Assembly (NCBI GenBank): GCA_037178625.1
Contig: JAWZXG010000075.1
Coordinates: forward strand, 1 to 30,322
Origin: Skeletonema tropicum
Taxonomy: Eukaryota > Bacillariophyta > Thalassiosirophyceae > Thalassiosirales > Thalassiosiraceae
DNA length: 30,322 nucleotides
Reading direction: 5' to 3'
Position 1 is the first letter of the stretch. Each line of letters begins with the position of its first letter. Below, one piece after another: positions 1-12,500 of the stretch. A model generated the notes under the pieces. It was not told the DNA's origin. It worked only from the letters and a program-made list of their open reading frames with translations, and did not search any database. The position numbers and the translations under genes were made by a program.

Positions 1-1516
1 CTGACAGGCATGGCATGCTACCACAAGTACATTGGTTGGAGATATGTTTAGATTGTTGGCGTGCAAGATATTGTCAAGTTCCTTTCTCAATCCAGTCCGC
101 AGGCACTCGTGTCTATAAACTAACTTTTTATCGCCCCAAAATTCACGCCAGGCATCCTTGACACCAACTTCTCCTTTCACAATCGCAGGGTCAATGACAG
201 TAGCAGACTCACATTCTGGCACCAGAAGAAGAAACAATGCCGCTACTCAGAGTCGGTTCAAGGCAAGGTGAGTAAAAATACTTTTCATCGAAACAGAATC
301 AGGAGAATGTCTTGCACATCACGTCGGTGTGAAGCTTACCAAGTGCACCGTGCCCACCAGCTACATCCAACACGTGTGTCATCCTCTTTCCCTCCTTCAG
401 AAAGGAACGTACACTATTTGCAAAGCTCCAAGATTCTTTAAATTCTTTGATTGACGGGTTATGAATATGATTATCATGAAGAGCATGAAACAGCTTCTTT
501 TCGAGATTGAATTTTGCCGATTGTTTTGCTCCATCTCCATCATTGGATAAAATATTTTGATTACAATGTCTTTGAATGTGATAATGCATAATAGAGTTGG
601 TTTCCGCACCCCCTTTGTGAAAATGAAACCAAGCATCGAACTTGATATTTACCCCGATACTTGTCTCATGATGATGTAGAAGCATTGGAAGCCATATAGA
701 ATCATCTGCAAACATTTGCTCAAGTGGCAAATCGTAACAGTTGTGCAACAAGACTGGTTCGATCTCGTCGCAACCTCTTATTTGATCTGGGTCGATATTG
801 ATTGTATTTGCATCAAAATTGTGAGCTTTTGTAGAATTGGTTGCATCCACTGAAAGAGATACAAAGACACAAAACAGATGAACTTTCATTGCTCTATTTT
901 CTTCCCAATCGTCAAATGTAAAATTGATAGTGCCAACAAATGATTTTTCCATAGTTGAGAGTGGAACAGAGATGCCAGTTTCTTCTTCTAGCTCACGAAC
1001 AGCCCCAATTGCTGGCTTGTTTTGCTCTCCCAGATCCTTCTCGAGCTTCCCTCCAAAGCAATTGTAGAATCCAGCTCCAAAGCCTCTCAACTTCTTTCCT
1101 ATCAAGATGCTTAAATTACTTCTAGTATTGTCAGTGTTGTCGGATTGTTTGTCTTCATTATTCCGACACAGTATTGTCACTAATGAAAACTCTTTTGGGA
1201 TGTCTACATTGCTGATCTGACTGTCGCGCCCCACAGAAGCTGTATAAGACTCGAGAGAATCATGCCTTCTACCAAGTCGAGAAGAGTCCAAGGCGTGATG
1301 GAATAGCGTTGATGCATCTTGATAGTCTACATCATCATTACTTCTTGACATGGACATTCTCGTCGTCGTCGGCGCCAATGAAGCTGTCGGTCCAAGCAAT
1401 CGGCTGACAGCCGTAAAACAAAGGCAGTGTCTGCAGTGCAGTAGCGTAACCCAGACAGTGACTAGGATGTAGATGGTTATTGTTGGCCTACTAGTCCTAA
1501 TCCTATTCGAGCACAT
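1..1516 (-). CDS. Nudix hydrolase - methyltransferase fusion (partial, left copy)
   Basis: Exon 1 is 1516-340 (392 codons plus one base), the intron is 339-243 (97 bases, GT-AG) and exon 2 is 242-1, running off the edge. Residues 1-50 hold a hydrophobic stretch (about 12-35), so the protein may enter the secretory or plastid route. A Nudix box lies at about 155-182, with GFGAG before it and RELEEETGI ending it. This resembles MTH1-type 8-oxo-dGTP hydrolases, although the box spacing is two residues longer than standard. At about 383-392 a SAM-binding glycine motif (VLDVAGGHGAL) begins, and it continues across the splice into exon 2, which has VIDPA and VVACHACQ. The second half therefore looks like a class I methyltransferase. 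Substrates are unknown. The ORF is unbroken in this arm, so the fusion is not made by a frameshift. It is divergent from the desaturase gene. Confidence 0.82.
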
Positions 1517-1805
1517 CGGCTTCTACACACAACATCAACCATGTGTGACTATGATAGACTTCTATGCTGTGTTGTGGATTTTTGGGGCCCTGTTTTTGCC
1601 CTCCTCCGCCATTTTCGTGCATCTGTGGTGGCGAGAAAGAAAGCAGTTTTCGGCCAAAATAAAGCTCAGGAGCAAAGCAAGGGCAAAGCTCTCAAGATCA
1701 AGATATATACAGCGATAGCGGTGGAGGAGGAGCTCTCGTTCTCTGAGCCCAATGGAATAGATCAGGAAAAAGAATCCAATACCAGCAGCAAAACATTTAG
1801 CAACA
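1517..1805. promoter_or_regulatory. Divergent intergenic region, Nudix fusion / desaturase
   Basis: This gap lies between the start codons of two genes pointing away from each other, so it should hold both promoters and both 5' UTRs. A TATATA stretch lies at about 1703-1709, roughly 100 bases before the desaturase ATG. A hydrophobic 81-codon ORF (1473-1718) crosses it but overlaps the neighbouring gene and resembles nothing I know. The mirror copy at 28514-28805 has four extra bases near 28560, an AAAG-type indel. Confidence 0.5.
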
Positions 1806-2972
1806 ATGGGGAGGGGCGGATGTGCAATCGCCAAGCAGGATAATATAGTCTCCGTACTGGACAAGGAGCGAGAAGAAAAAGTTCAGAGTCAACCAAAATT
1901 TTATTGGGCACACGATGAAGAGCCACATAGAAGAAGGTGAGTGGGTCAAAAACAACAACAATGCTTCTCGTTTCGATGCTGTTATGTATTTCGCATTGTT
2001 TCTAACTTTTATTTCATCATGACCATCGTCGTAAATTGCAGAAAACAAGAGATTCTGGGCAAACATCCATCTCTAAAGCAGTACATGGGCATAGATACAT
2101 CGACCAAATTCAAAGTAGCATTCTGGGTAGCCTTCCAACTCCTCTCGCTCCACGTTCTACAGGGAGCACCATGGTACACGTGGCTATTCTGCTGTTACAC
2201 TCTCTCCGGATCCATCAACCACATGATGACACTTGCAATGCACGAACTATCCCACAATCTCGGTGCGAAGGGGGTAACACCCAATCGGTTCCTTGCCATA
2301 CTTGCAAATTTGCCCATGGGTATCCCTGCCGCTGCCAGTTTCAAACGGTATCATATGGAGCATCACAAATTTCAGGGTGAAGATGTAGTCGATGTGGATA
2401 TTCCGACTGAGTGGGAGGGATGGTTCTTCCACTCTTCTCCTCGCAAGGTGTTGTGGTGTTTGTTGCAACCTTTGTTCTATTCTTTACGTCCCTTGGCGGT
2501 CAACCCCAAAGAACCGACACGATGGGAATTCATCAATATTGTCTGCATCATTGCGTTTGATCTGAGCATTGTGTATGTTTGGGGATTACGTGAACTTCTG
2601 TATCTTGTCGTTGGTACTCTGTTTGGTATGGGGTTGCACCCAGTTGCTGGCCATTTCATTGCCGAGCACTATGTCATGCATGAGGGGCAGGAAACATTTA
2701 GCTATTATGGACCGCTTAATTGGCTTACGTTCAATGTAGGGTATCACAATGAGCATCACGATTTTGCCAATATTAGTGGGAGGCACCTTCCCGATGTTCG
2801 CAGGATTGCTCCGGAGTATTACGATGCTATTCCTCACTATCATTCATGGATTAAGGTCATCTATGACTACATTGTGGATGATGGCATTTCACCATATTCA
2901 CGAACCAAGCGTGTTACAATGGAGAAGAAAGAAATCGATGCATTGAGGGCACGAGGTGGTCTTGTGAAATGA
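1806..2972 (+). CDS. DEGS1-like: Sphingolipid delta-4 desaturase (DES1/DEGS family)
   Basis: Exon 1 is 1806-1936, the intron is 1937-2041 (105 bases, GT-AG) and exon 2 is 2042-2972, giving 353 residues, close to the family's usual size. Exon 1 encodes the N-terminal signature ([13 protein letters not shown]), which continues across the splice into [12 protein letters not shown] as in animal and plant DES1. The three di-iron histidine boxes are present: HELSH (111-115), HMEHH (148-152) and HNEHH (279-283). The conserved GHFIAEHY and [20 protein letters not shown] stretches are also present. Members of this family introduce the 4,5-trans double bond of dihydroceramide in the endoplasmic reticulum membrane. 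The hydrophobic segments around 67-100 and 190-250 fit this. The frame is intact in this arm. The gene is convergent with Rab5 downstream. Confidence 0.95.
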
Positions 2973-3298
2973 TTCAGGTGTAATCACTTTGTCTCGTTCG
3001 AGTTTCAAAGATTTCGTTTGTGTTGTAAGAATAGATATTTGTTTCAAACAAGTAATTATATAGAATATTTGTCTTCAGATGCCAGTGGAATTCGTTGCAA
3101 ACGTATCCAGAATGATCAGCTTTTGACCAAGATCCAAAGGCGATCACCCAAAAATGTTCACCAAAGAGCATCGAAATCCTAACAAACTCTATTCTCTTCG
3201 GGACAATCATTGCACCATACCTATCTAACACTTCTACACACGTATAAACTTTGCCACAAAGCAAATGGCAAAATAAAATCAATCTCCTCAATATTTGG
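2973..3298. other. Convergent 3' intergenic gap, desaturase / Rab5
   Basis: These 326 bases separate the stop codons of two converging genes and presumably contain both 3' UTRs. The sequence is AT-rich, with an AATAAA at about 3272-3277 on the plus strand. I see no ORF with recognisable content and no RNA gene. The mirror copy is 27017-27341. Confidence 0.5.
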
Positions 3299-4173
3299 TT
3301 AACAACAGCTCCTACTCTCATTCTTTTGTTGCATTCCAATGGGAAAGGCCTCTCGGTCAGGTTGCTGTGTAGCCTTCGGCAGTCTTTTGGCAATTTCCAC
3401 GAATAGATCTTTGACATTGTTGGCACTCTTAGCCGATGTTTCCATGTGCAAAATACCGTTTTTCCTCGGCATATGCGTTCGCATCCGCAAACTCTACTTT
3501 ACGGCGTCCCTCAAGATCAGCTTTATTTCCGGCCTTACATATAATGAGGACATAAAAAAGCAAGTGCAATGCATGTTTAGTATCTCGCAGTCCCACACCT
3601 CTTCGTAATCAAAAATATGACTTTGTACTCACCATCGCGATGACAACATTCTGATCCCCCCTTCGTTGCAATTCCTTCACCCAGGACTTCGCCCCTGCAA
3701 AAGAATCCGGATTAGTAATATCATAAACGACGATGGCTGCTGCTGCACCTCTGTAATACATTGGGGCTAGAGAGCGGTATCGTTCTTGTCCTGCAGTATC
3801 CCAAATCTCAAATTTTACAGTGGAGTCATCGAGAGCTACAGTTTGTGTCAAGAAAGCGGCTGTGGATATGCATGTTTTGTGTGTACATATGTTGTGTTGA
3901 GGTGGGCGAAGGGAATACATTTCAATTGTTAGTCTAAAATAATGTCGTAAATGTTCAGGTGCATGCGCAGCACCAAATCAATGCAGCCCTCAGCAGCAAT
4001 AAAACTCAAAAGACTAAGATGCACGATAGTTGAGAGAGAAGAGCCTCACCTCCGATAGTTGGCTCCTGAAATTCAAAAAATTCATCTCTAACGAATCTGA
4101 CGACGAGGCATGACTTCCCGACAGCAGTGTCGCCGAGGAGGACCAATTTAAAGTGGCATACGCGGTTGCTCAT
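3299..4173 (-). CDS. RAB5: Rab5-family small GTPase (left copy, one frameshift)
   Basis: The exons are 4173-4050, 3859-3633 and 3533-3299, separated by GT-AG introns. The C-terminus reads SRSCC and ends at TAA 3301-3299, giving the double-cysteine geranylgeranylation signal expected of Rabs. Exon 3 carries one extra A in the run near 3462-3467, which breaks the frame between ADANAYAEE and [11 protein letters not shown]. The right arm has the in-frame version there. Read together, the arms give a 194-residue protein. Rab5 controls early endosome fusion and endocytic traffic. The upstream region is shared with NOC3 in divergent orientation. Confidence 0.92.
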
Positions 4174-4531
4174 GGCTATTCTGTCTATTGAGGCTGCTTA
4201 TTGGTGTTGCGGTCGAATGGGCGACGTAAAATGAAGAACTCTTTCGTTTTTGACTGCGTCTTCTTGCTTGGCTTGGGCTTGGCGTTTGTGTTTTCTGGCT
4301 TTCCCAAATCCTTCTCGTTCTCATCCTATGTAAAACTTATCAGCCTACCAATATTCTCTCCTACGGTAGAGCCCCATCTTATGTAGAGTGAAGTCTGTCT
4401 GCCCCAATTTTCAAACTCCGCTCCACAAAAGAAAAAAGCAAAAACCTTCTTTGCTGGTGCCATTGATTGCCAATGTAGTAGGAGTAATGCTTTGAAGATT
4501 GGAGTGAAGACTATATACAAATTGAAACATC
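4174..4531. promoter_or_regulatory. Divergent intergenic region, Rab5 / NOC3
   Basis: These 358 bases separate the start codons of Rab5 (minus) and NOC3 (plus), so both promoters should lie here. I see no convincing gene. The 61- to 64-codon ORFs in it are antisense shadows. A TATATA stretch at about 4512-4517 is too close to the NOC3 ATG to be a usual TATA box. The mirror copy is 25784-26141. Confidence 0.5.
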
Positions 4532-6617
4532 ATGATGGAAAAGGGTAGAAAGAGAGACCGACCGGGCGAAGTAGATGGGAAGCCTGCTACGAAAAAACAG
4601 CAGAGAAAGGCTGCTATGGCAGCAAAGACTCCTTATTTCACTCCGAAACCTTCCTCATCCATCGTCGGCATCGATGTTCCTCTGGAAAGACTCATGCCTC
4701 AAAAGCGTATTGAGCTGATTGCCGAGTTGAGTGAGTCAATCCTTGAGGATCCATCAACTGCACTTACGTCTTCTCGCACTGATGTAACGCCGACGACGGC
4801 AAAGACCAACACAAAAGATCAAGATGCGGACGCAAATAATGAAAAACAATACCACAAAACTCAATCCAAAATGAACAAGTTGTTCGAATTGGCATCTCTA
4901 TCTACGAATGGACACGATGCTCATGCTGCCCGTCTAGCTCTATTGTCGTTACTTGCCATATTCCAGGACATCCTTCCGAGCGATCGCATACGCTTGCCAA
5001 CAGAAGCAGAGATGAACGTTCGAGTCTCCAAAGATGTGAAACAAACTTGGGATTATGAGCGCAAGCTATTACAAGCTTATCAACGCTACTTGCAGTTGCT
5101 AGAGAAAACTTGGGAAGACGGAAAGTTTGGCCATCGTGGGTTGTCGGATCAAACTGGACCTCCTACAACTCTTGCTGCCACGTCTATTATTGCGCTGTCG
5201 CAGCTTCTACAAACAAGTTACCTGTTCAACTTCCGCTCAAATCTCATTCAAATTGTTGTGAGACAAGCAAACAATCATTCATCAGATGATGTCAGGCTCG
5301 CGTGCTGTCAAGCTCTGTCTGTCTTATTCACAAAAGACGTGCAAGGAGATGCATCGTTAGAGGCTGTACGCCGTATTGCAAAAATGGTGAAAGAACGGCA
5401 CAACCAGCAAGGCGGACGTGGTATTCATCCAGATGTGATGAATACTTGGCTTTCGCTACCATTGCGCATTCATGAGGATGAAGCTATGGCAGCGAAAATA
5501 GCTGCGCAGGTGAAGAAGAAAACGAGCGAAGAAGTCGCAACAAGACAAAGATACTCAAGATATTGAAAATGAAATGAAGGAAGGAGAAGCAACTGTTGAC
5601 AAGTTGGAGCTGGCTAAAAATCAGGCAGATACGTTGCACGCGATAATTTTGACTTATTTCAGGATATTGAAGGTGCAGGATGGTGCTGAGGAGCAAGTTG
5701 ACAGCAAAGTGGTTGACTCAAGACTCCTTCCGTGTGCTCTCCGGGGCCTTGCAAAGTTCAGTCACTTGATACATTTGGATGCGGTTGTTGACCTGTTAGA
5801 AGTTCTCAAAAAGCTCCTTGAGAATGGAGATAGGCTGTCAACTGATTCTTGTGCGCATTGTATCTTATGCGCACTAAAGACGTTGCGTGGTCCAGGTAGG
5901 GATACGATTCCAGTCGACACGAAACAGTACTTGATTCCACTCTATGGGTTACTTCCACGAATTGGGATTCCAATCAACGAAAGTTCTCTTCCATCAACTA
6001 GCGCAGAGGATGCCCAATCCAACGATGAAGGGAAGATTATTGAAGAAATTATCCAGTGTTTGGATCATGCTTTTCTCCAACGAAGGGAATTATCTTCATT
6101 AAGGCTTGCCGGGTTTCTCAAACGGTTGACATCTTCGTCTCTACACTGCATGCCATCATCTTCTGTCCCACTTCTTGCATGCACACGCCAAATAGCGTCG
6201 CGTTATTCTACTTCCTCGTCCTCTAAAATTGGGCGCATGCTCGAAAACGAAGAGGAAGTAGTTGCAGAAGGAGTATTTTCTCCAGATGCGGAAGATCCAG
6301 AGCACTCAAACTCTCATGCGACATCCTTATGGGAGCTCTCTCTCTTACGCTACCACATCCATCCAAAGGTCGCAGAACAAAGCTCTAACATGGCAGAAGG
6401 CAAGTTGTTGAAGCTACCTGGAGAGGCACCTACAAAACTGTGCGCTCAGATGAAACGCGATGCGCAAGAATGTCACATTGAACAAAAGCCGTTGTGGAAA
6501 AAGCATCCCCTTGATAGTACCGCGTCAAGCAGAAAGAAGTCACGAAGACGTCAGAACCAAGCTCGCTTCATAACTCCTCGTAGAACAGCGAATTGGCATC
6601 TGCAAACAAATTATTAG
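4532..6617 (+). CDS. NOC3: NOC3, nucleolar complex protein (left copy, one frameshift)
   Basis: This is the same gene as the intact 694-residue copy at 23699-25783. In this arm the run after AAGAAG at about 5518-5522 has four A residues where the right arm has three. That shifts the frame and produces a stop at 5564-5566. Coding resumes in another frame from about 5522 to the TAG at 6615-6617. There is no substitution evidence of decay, so this is most likely a sequencing indel and not a pseudogene. Domain details are given with the intact copy. Confidence 0.92.
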
Positions 6618-6699
6618 ATTTTAAGTAGTAACCCAACGACTGTTTAACTCACATGAACACAGTGTTTCATAGTGTGACTAAACCTCTGTCCAGATAGAT

Positions 6700-9172
6700 C
6701 TACTCAGACGGCTTGTTGCAGTGGAAGAAACCTGCTCCATCGAGAGCTACCAAGGGTAAAAGAACACCATATGGCGAGTAGTCATAGAGGAATTCCCCAC
6801 CTTCAAACTCCTTGTTACGTCTGCGCATCTCGAAGAAGTCAACTCCTGCAGGATGGCCTGCGGTCGTTGCTTCGCTAATTATCAGAGTGGAATTGTCCTC
6901 TTGACCCAGACCTGAAAAGGCGTTCATCCAGAACGCGTGGTATTCTTCTTCTTTGAATGAATTTGAAGACAAAGTAGGATCAACAATTTGACCGTACCAC
7001 CTGCTGCCGGTATAACGTAGAAGAAAGGTGTAATTCTTCATCAGCTGCTGAAAAGCTACTGATTTGTTACTGATCTCAAAAAAGTCGTCGTCATCGTACT
7101 GATCAGGATTGTTATGTTTGTGAGGGGCGATGGTCACAGAAGCATTAACTGGATATTCAACCGAAAAATATTTTTCTTCTTGACCTGGATAACCGTCTCT
7201 CATTAGGCTGTATGGCTTCCCTTGCATCATCACCGAGTACATTGGCCGACCATAAACAGCAACGAAGTCAATACTGTCGCCATCTTTATCCATATCCTTC
7301 ACAACTTTAAGTGTGGTGTGTTCGCATCTTTCTCAGACCGAATGGCATCACAAGGTGAGACAAACTGGCAAAAAATCCCGTACCGGCCGTCGAAGCATTC
7401 ACACCTTTGATCCAGCTCTTCATCTACGCAAGTGCCCATGTAGTTGCAATCGGAATCGTTACTGCACTCCGCGCAATCAATATCAATACGGTAATCATCC
7501 TAAGAAGTTAAAAAGAAGAAAGTGAGTTTTGATCTAGGTGGAAGCGTACGTGTGAAAGACTGCAAAAGAATGGAGGTGGTGCACTCAAGTCAAATGGCCC
7601 TCAACAGGTCATCTACTTACGACTATCTTTCCATCCCAAAGACGCCAAAAGCCGGTAGATAATTCTACGAGATCAAAGTCCTCTGTTTGCTCTGATCGCA
7701 ACAGCCACTGGCACTCATTTGACTCCTCTGAATCCAAGGTTGTTCTAATGTTTGGGTGACGGAAGACCCAACTCTCGATATCTTCGCAGTAGACGATCTC
7801 AGCAGGGATCGTATTCTTGTATTTATCACCCTTTTCTTTGTTCATTTCGATGTAAACCGGGCGCTGTGATTCTATACCGTCAAAGTTATAAAGTCCATTG
7901 AAGTGGCTGAAGATTAAAAGCCTCTTTTCGTAGCATTCTTCTTGGAAGCATTTCTGATTTTCATTGCTACAATCGGAGTCGACGGAGCACGTATCTTCAA
8001 GGGCGACCCATGCATCCTCCCATACCTCGTCACCAAACTGAAACAACAATAGAGGTGCACCCATATGCCCCGGAGGGTTGATGAGCAGCAATGTATTGAC
8101 AAGCCAACACACATCACAATCATGATAGAAAAGTAGACAAATCGGATAACCCTCTTTGACCATTTGCGGAGTCTGCGCGCACTTGCGGACGAACTGCACT
8201 GAATCACATTATCTTTATTTGCTGCAATTTTCAAGCGGCGGCTGAAAAAGCCTCGTCTACAAAGTTGAAAGACGAACATCATCAATATTCTCAACAAACT
8301 CAAGAGCTGTTGTCGAAATAAATAATGAGAATATTGATACAAAAGACGGCAAGTAGAGCTGCAGCAGTAAAAGTGTCTTACCTAACACATCAAAAAAGAT
8401 AGCCAAAACATTGTTCTCTTGTATAACGACGAAGAATAGACAAGTCAGAAACATGACACCTATGGAGATGCGTAAGAGTGATGAAAAGAAGATTCGGTGT
8501 GTGGGGAAATGTTTGTCACTATCTTTCTTCTGTTCCAGCGCCTTTCCAATCAGTTCAAGCCCAGTTGGGATCTCATCATCTGAGGTAAAAACATGTTTAT
8601 CACACGTTGGTCATGATGTGATGGGGGGAAATGAAATAATATTAAGGATATATAATCCAACTTACCCATTAGTACTCCAATGATGATTCCAAGAAACTGC
8701 GTCGCGCGGACATTCCTCGTTACTTCTGCGACGCCGTGCGGATTATCATCTGTGCCGTTGTCAAGCTCATTCTTTAAGGCAAGAATAAGACAAGTAAGAG
8801 ACATCGCGTAACTAACGCAGCCCGCAGCAAAGGGAGTCGAAAAGATGGGTTCCGCGACCAAGAAAGTGAAGGTACTCTCTGGAAATTCAAAGTTGTCAAA
8901 CCTGTGTGTTCCACTTCTTCGATTTCGTTGTCGAAAGTTCGTCCTCTTGATGAAGGGAGGGAAACAGCATCGTCATCATTAAAGTCGTCGACATCAGCAA
9001 TTCCATCATCGCTAGCGTTTACCAATGGGAGGGCCTCATCTCTGCGTTCTTGTTCAAGAGTTTCAATTCGATTGATAAGAGAATTAAAGTCGCTCCACGA
9101 GGGTTGCCTTTTAATCTCTCCAGAGACAATCGATTTCACCCCGCAGATGCTTTCTTCGCCTGCCTGCGTCAT
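6700..9172 (-). CDS. EGF-type multipass membrane protein (left copy, indels)
   Basis: Four exons lie at 9172-8666, 8579-8382, 8306-7621 and 7499-6700, separated by GT-AG introns of 86, 75 and 121 bases. This arm has an extra CA dinucleotide near 8900 (exon 1), an extra base near 8097 and further indels in exon 3, and an extra CA near 7318 (exon 4), each breaking the frame. It holds the better version of two spots: the exon 2 end (ENNVLAIFFDVL) and the C-terminal AGVDFFEMRRR stretch. The combined model is 727 residues and is described under the right copy. Only 82 bases separate its stop from that of convergent NOC3. Confidence 0.8.
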
Positions 9173-9254
9173 TGATGGTGATAGCTCAACAGAATTTGGT
9201 TGATCTGTATGATTTGAAAGTGATGAATACAATATTTTTTCAACTTAGATTAGG

Positions 9255-9324
9255 ACGTTAATTACTTGAACGAGTAGAGTAATGAACTCGTTTCGGTTAG
9301 ACCTTCATCGGCAAGTGTCAACGT
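9255..9324 (-). ncRNA. Candidate type I hammerhead ribozyme (left copy)
   Basis: This is the mirror of 21000-21069 and is identical in sequence, so the motif is not a read error. Read on the minus strand it has the CCGATGA core, the GAA of the second core strand, three helices and a predicted cleavage point between 9269 and 9268. Details are given with the right copy. It lies on the same strand as the reverse transcriptase gene and downstream of it. Confidence 0.6.
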
Positions 9325-9327
9325 GAG

Positions 9328-9536
9328 ACAGCCCCAGGAGCGGGCTGTTCTAATGAATCTTTTGTATGGTGAACGGAGAAAAATGAAATGAACGGAGAAG
9401 TGAACGTCTTTTTCAGACGCGGTTTCAATGTCTTTTCAGACAGGAGAAGCTTTTGCTCTCCCGAGCTGAGCTGCCGGAAGGCAGCTCCTCGGGAGAGTAA
9501 AAGGAGGGAGCTCGATCAGTCAGGATCGGGCTCCCC
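9328..9536 (-). repeat. Cluster of RNA hairpins after the reverse transcriptase gene (left copy)
   Basis: This is the mirror of 20787-20996. On the minus strand the order is a GC-rich hairpin spanning the stop codon (9536-9506), a long hairpin with a 17-bp stem and TTCC loop (9497-9456), two short hairpins, and a 7-bp hairpin (9348-9328). This arm has one G fewer in the first stem. The run leads directly into the hammerhead-like motif. Confidence 0.75.
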
Positions 9537-12500
9537 ATCAAAATACTTACTGGCCTCTTTGCCGGGTTCTTGTATCAGTTTTGCTTTCGTCACAGCTGAT
9601 CGTATCGTTGGGGCTCCATGATAGGCAATAATAAACTTCTGAATTCCGTAGATCTTGTTCGAAGACTTCTTTGCAGTGGGTGTCGTAGAGACACCGAAGT
9701 AGTTTACGAGGGATATCATTTGGATGGAATGGTCCAGTGGAGGATGGCCAATTCTTTGTTGGTAAGAGTAGGCTTTGTTGGTTGTTGTATTGCGTTTGCA
9801 TTTGATTCGATAGATCGTAGGCGTGCATCTGCTTGTAGGATGTACTGCTTGATGACGTGTGAGTCCCAGCCGCGTTGTACTTAGTCTTTTGAAGAGTAAT
9901 TTAGATTGATTGATGTAGTCAGATTCAAGGGAGTTTTGGCGCTTGTACTGACGCAATAGACTGTAGGTGACACCTTTCATAATTTGTGGAGAGTGTGCTG
10001 AATGCGGCGGGAGATATTGGTAGAGATTGCAGGCTTTTTGGAATGTACGTGTTTGAATTTGTTGCGATGGTCCAATGGTGATAGTGAGATCGAGGAAGTT
10101 AACAGATGTTGATAGGGGCTCAAAGTCCCATCGTAGGGATCCGAAGTTATCAGTATCATATTGAAATTGTGCATATCGTAGGTTGGTACCAATCCATATT
10201 CCTTTCATATCGTCGATGAAACGCTTGTAGAGGAGGAGATCATTGGAATATTTATTAAGGAGGAATTCTTCATGGATTGCAAAGTAGATTGTAGCCCACA
10301 TACATGCTGCACTAGTTCCCATTGCTGTACCAGTTAGTTGTTTGAAGTACATATCACCAAATTCGAAGATGTTGTTTTTCATGACTAGCGAAAGAGCTTC
10401 TTTGATTGCGGCAATAGGAAAGGAGGAGAGTCCATTGCTTGCTAGTTTACCGGAGGAGGCTAATTCATCGAGCCAGTTGCTGATGACTTGGAGCGCATGA
10501 TCTGTGTCGATGTTAGTATACATAGATTGCGCATCTGCTGTAAATAGTCTTGCATTGAAGGGAAGGCGGTGGAATGACTGGAGACTGTCGAGTAGGCTGC
10601 CACTATCTTTGAGGTACGATGGGATGAATTGTTTCAGTTGTTGGAGATGGTAGTCGACCCACTTGCTAAGGCAGTTCATGAATGTACCTGCGCAGCATAC
10701 AATTGGACGGAACTTGTAGGGCTTCTTTTTATGCACTTTCAGCGTCATACGGAATCGAGCAAACTTGTTTGTTGGGAACAGTTTCTCAGATTGCGAGCGC
10801 TTAAGGTAGTCTTGCTCGGCTTTAGACATTGACATCTTGTGTTTTTGACAGAAGAGGGCAATTTTATAGCGGAGGATATTATTCATTTGCATTGCTTCTT
10901 GACGGCTGATTCGTTGGTACACATTCGTATTACTGAGGTGATCAGTACAGGCGCTCTTGTTGTAGAAGCCTCTTCGCAGAAGACACGCACCGGTATTCTT
11001 ATCACCTTCGATTACGATGAAGTGATGATCTTTTTGGAGAGCATCCATCGTGCGCCATTGAAGTGGAGTCATATTTGTACAGCGTTTACGGCGGTAGCGG
11101 CGTTGAAGAGATGTGACGGCTTTGGTGAAGTTTGATAAAGCAGTTTCAACTTCAACACTTGCAGGCTTGAACTCATGACCGGTAGGAATGTAGAGTTTAG
11201 GAATGTAGTCTCCTTCTCTTTCAGGCTTATCAAGGAAGGCGTATCGGTTTCGGATATCATTCTCAAAGCGACTGATTGAATGTTTTAGGTTGTTTGTTGG
11301 TTGCTTATGTTGGATGCAGAACTTTAATCCCAAGCCCAAGAACTTTTTGAGTCCAAGGGGGAGTGGGCGATTACCATCGTAGTAGATATGGCAGGCAGCG
11401 TTTATTGGTTGAGATAAGTATTGATGGACGGTGATGGATTGGATGTAGTCGTCAATGTTGGACCGCAATGATTTATCTGGGTCGGCACAGAATCCAAAGA
11501 GATTTTTTTGTTCTTCTCTGAATTGATTTACTTTATTAATTGTACGGTGGTGGAGAGAGTGTTCAAAGTGGTACTCTCTTTCTAATTCCTTCTTCCTCTT
11601 CCTCTTCGTCCTGCGTTGTTGGATCCGCCTCGACGGCTTCTTTGGTTTCCATCCCGGTGGTAGGATTTTCTTGAGCGTCGGGATGATTTGCTGCTGCGGC
11701 TGTCGTCGTCGGAATCTTCCTCCTCTTCTTCGCTGGTGTAGTTCTCCTCTTCTTCCTTGTCTGAGTATTCTTTCTGCCAGCGGAGGTTGGCCTTCCTTAG
11801 GATGGAGCGCTGTTGCTGCTTGGTTGAGTTGGTACGCGAGCCGCCTGACTGTTTCTTGGATGATGTGCGGTTCTTGCTTCTTGACTGATCGCTTGTATTC
11901 CGCCCATTTCCGGCTTTTCGAGGCTGGGCTTGCTCGCCTCGAGCCGAAGATTTTTTTCTTTCTTTAGCTTCTTCTTTGCGTTTGCCCCTTTTGATTTCCT
12001 CTCGGGCAATCCTCTTAATCCGATCAGTTAGTTTTTCATTATCACCATCGACATCCATAGCTTCACTTAAACGCTCATTGGCTTTGGCGGTCTCTTTCTT
12101 TTTGAAAAGAGCATCGATGTCGGCATTATTTGTTTTCTGCACCTCCGCTTTCTTAATGTTCTTCCAGGCACCGATGGAAATATTATAGATGAGCGGCCCA
12201 ATAGTTTCCTTGATACGGGTAGTGAATGGGTCATCGTTGTCCATGGAATAGCCATTACTAATAATACCGTTGATGTTCAGGATGACATCTTTGTCGTGGA
12301 AAGGATGGTTGTTGGCGGTGGTAGTGAGCTTAGTTTGCAGATCAGCTAAAGTTAACGATGGTTGTAGTTCCTTCAGCTCTTCCCCCTTAAAGTCTCCGGT
12401 AGATGCATCAAAGACCTTGACGCAGGCTAAGAGGGCTAGCTCAGATGTGCTTAGGGTAGAGGTTGGATTAAGGTATTTCCAAACCCCAGTTAGAACATAA

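Noticed and set aside
1473..1718. Hydrophobic 81-codon ORF between the Nudix and desaturase genes
   Set aside because: It overlaps the Nudix start antisense and the desaturase promoter region, and shows no recognisable motif. It is probably chance.
4532..6617. NOC3 as two genes or a programmed frameshift
   Set aside because: The mirror copy at 23699-25783 is a single open frame. The difference is one A in a homopolymer.
9230..9232. Upstream start for the membrane protein (extra 20 residues in frame in the left arm)
   Set aside because: The codon is TTG, not ATG, and the right arm has three one-base deletions in this stretch. The ATG at 9172 / 21149 is preferred.
11671..11967. Cysteine- and arginine-rich ORF antisense to the reverse transcriptase extension
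   Set aside because: It is the reverse reading of serine- and glutamate-rich coding sequence and has no support of its own.
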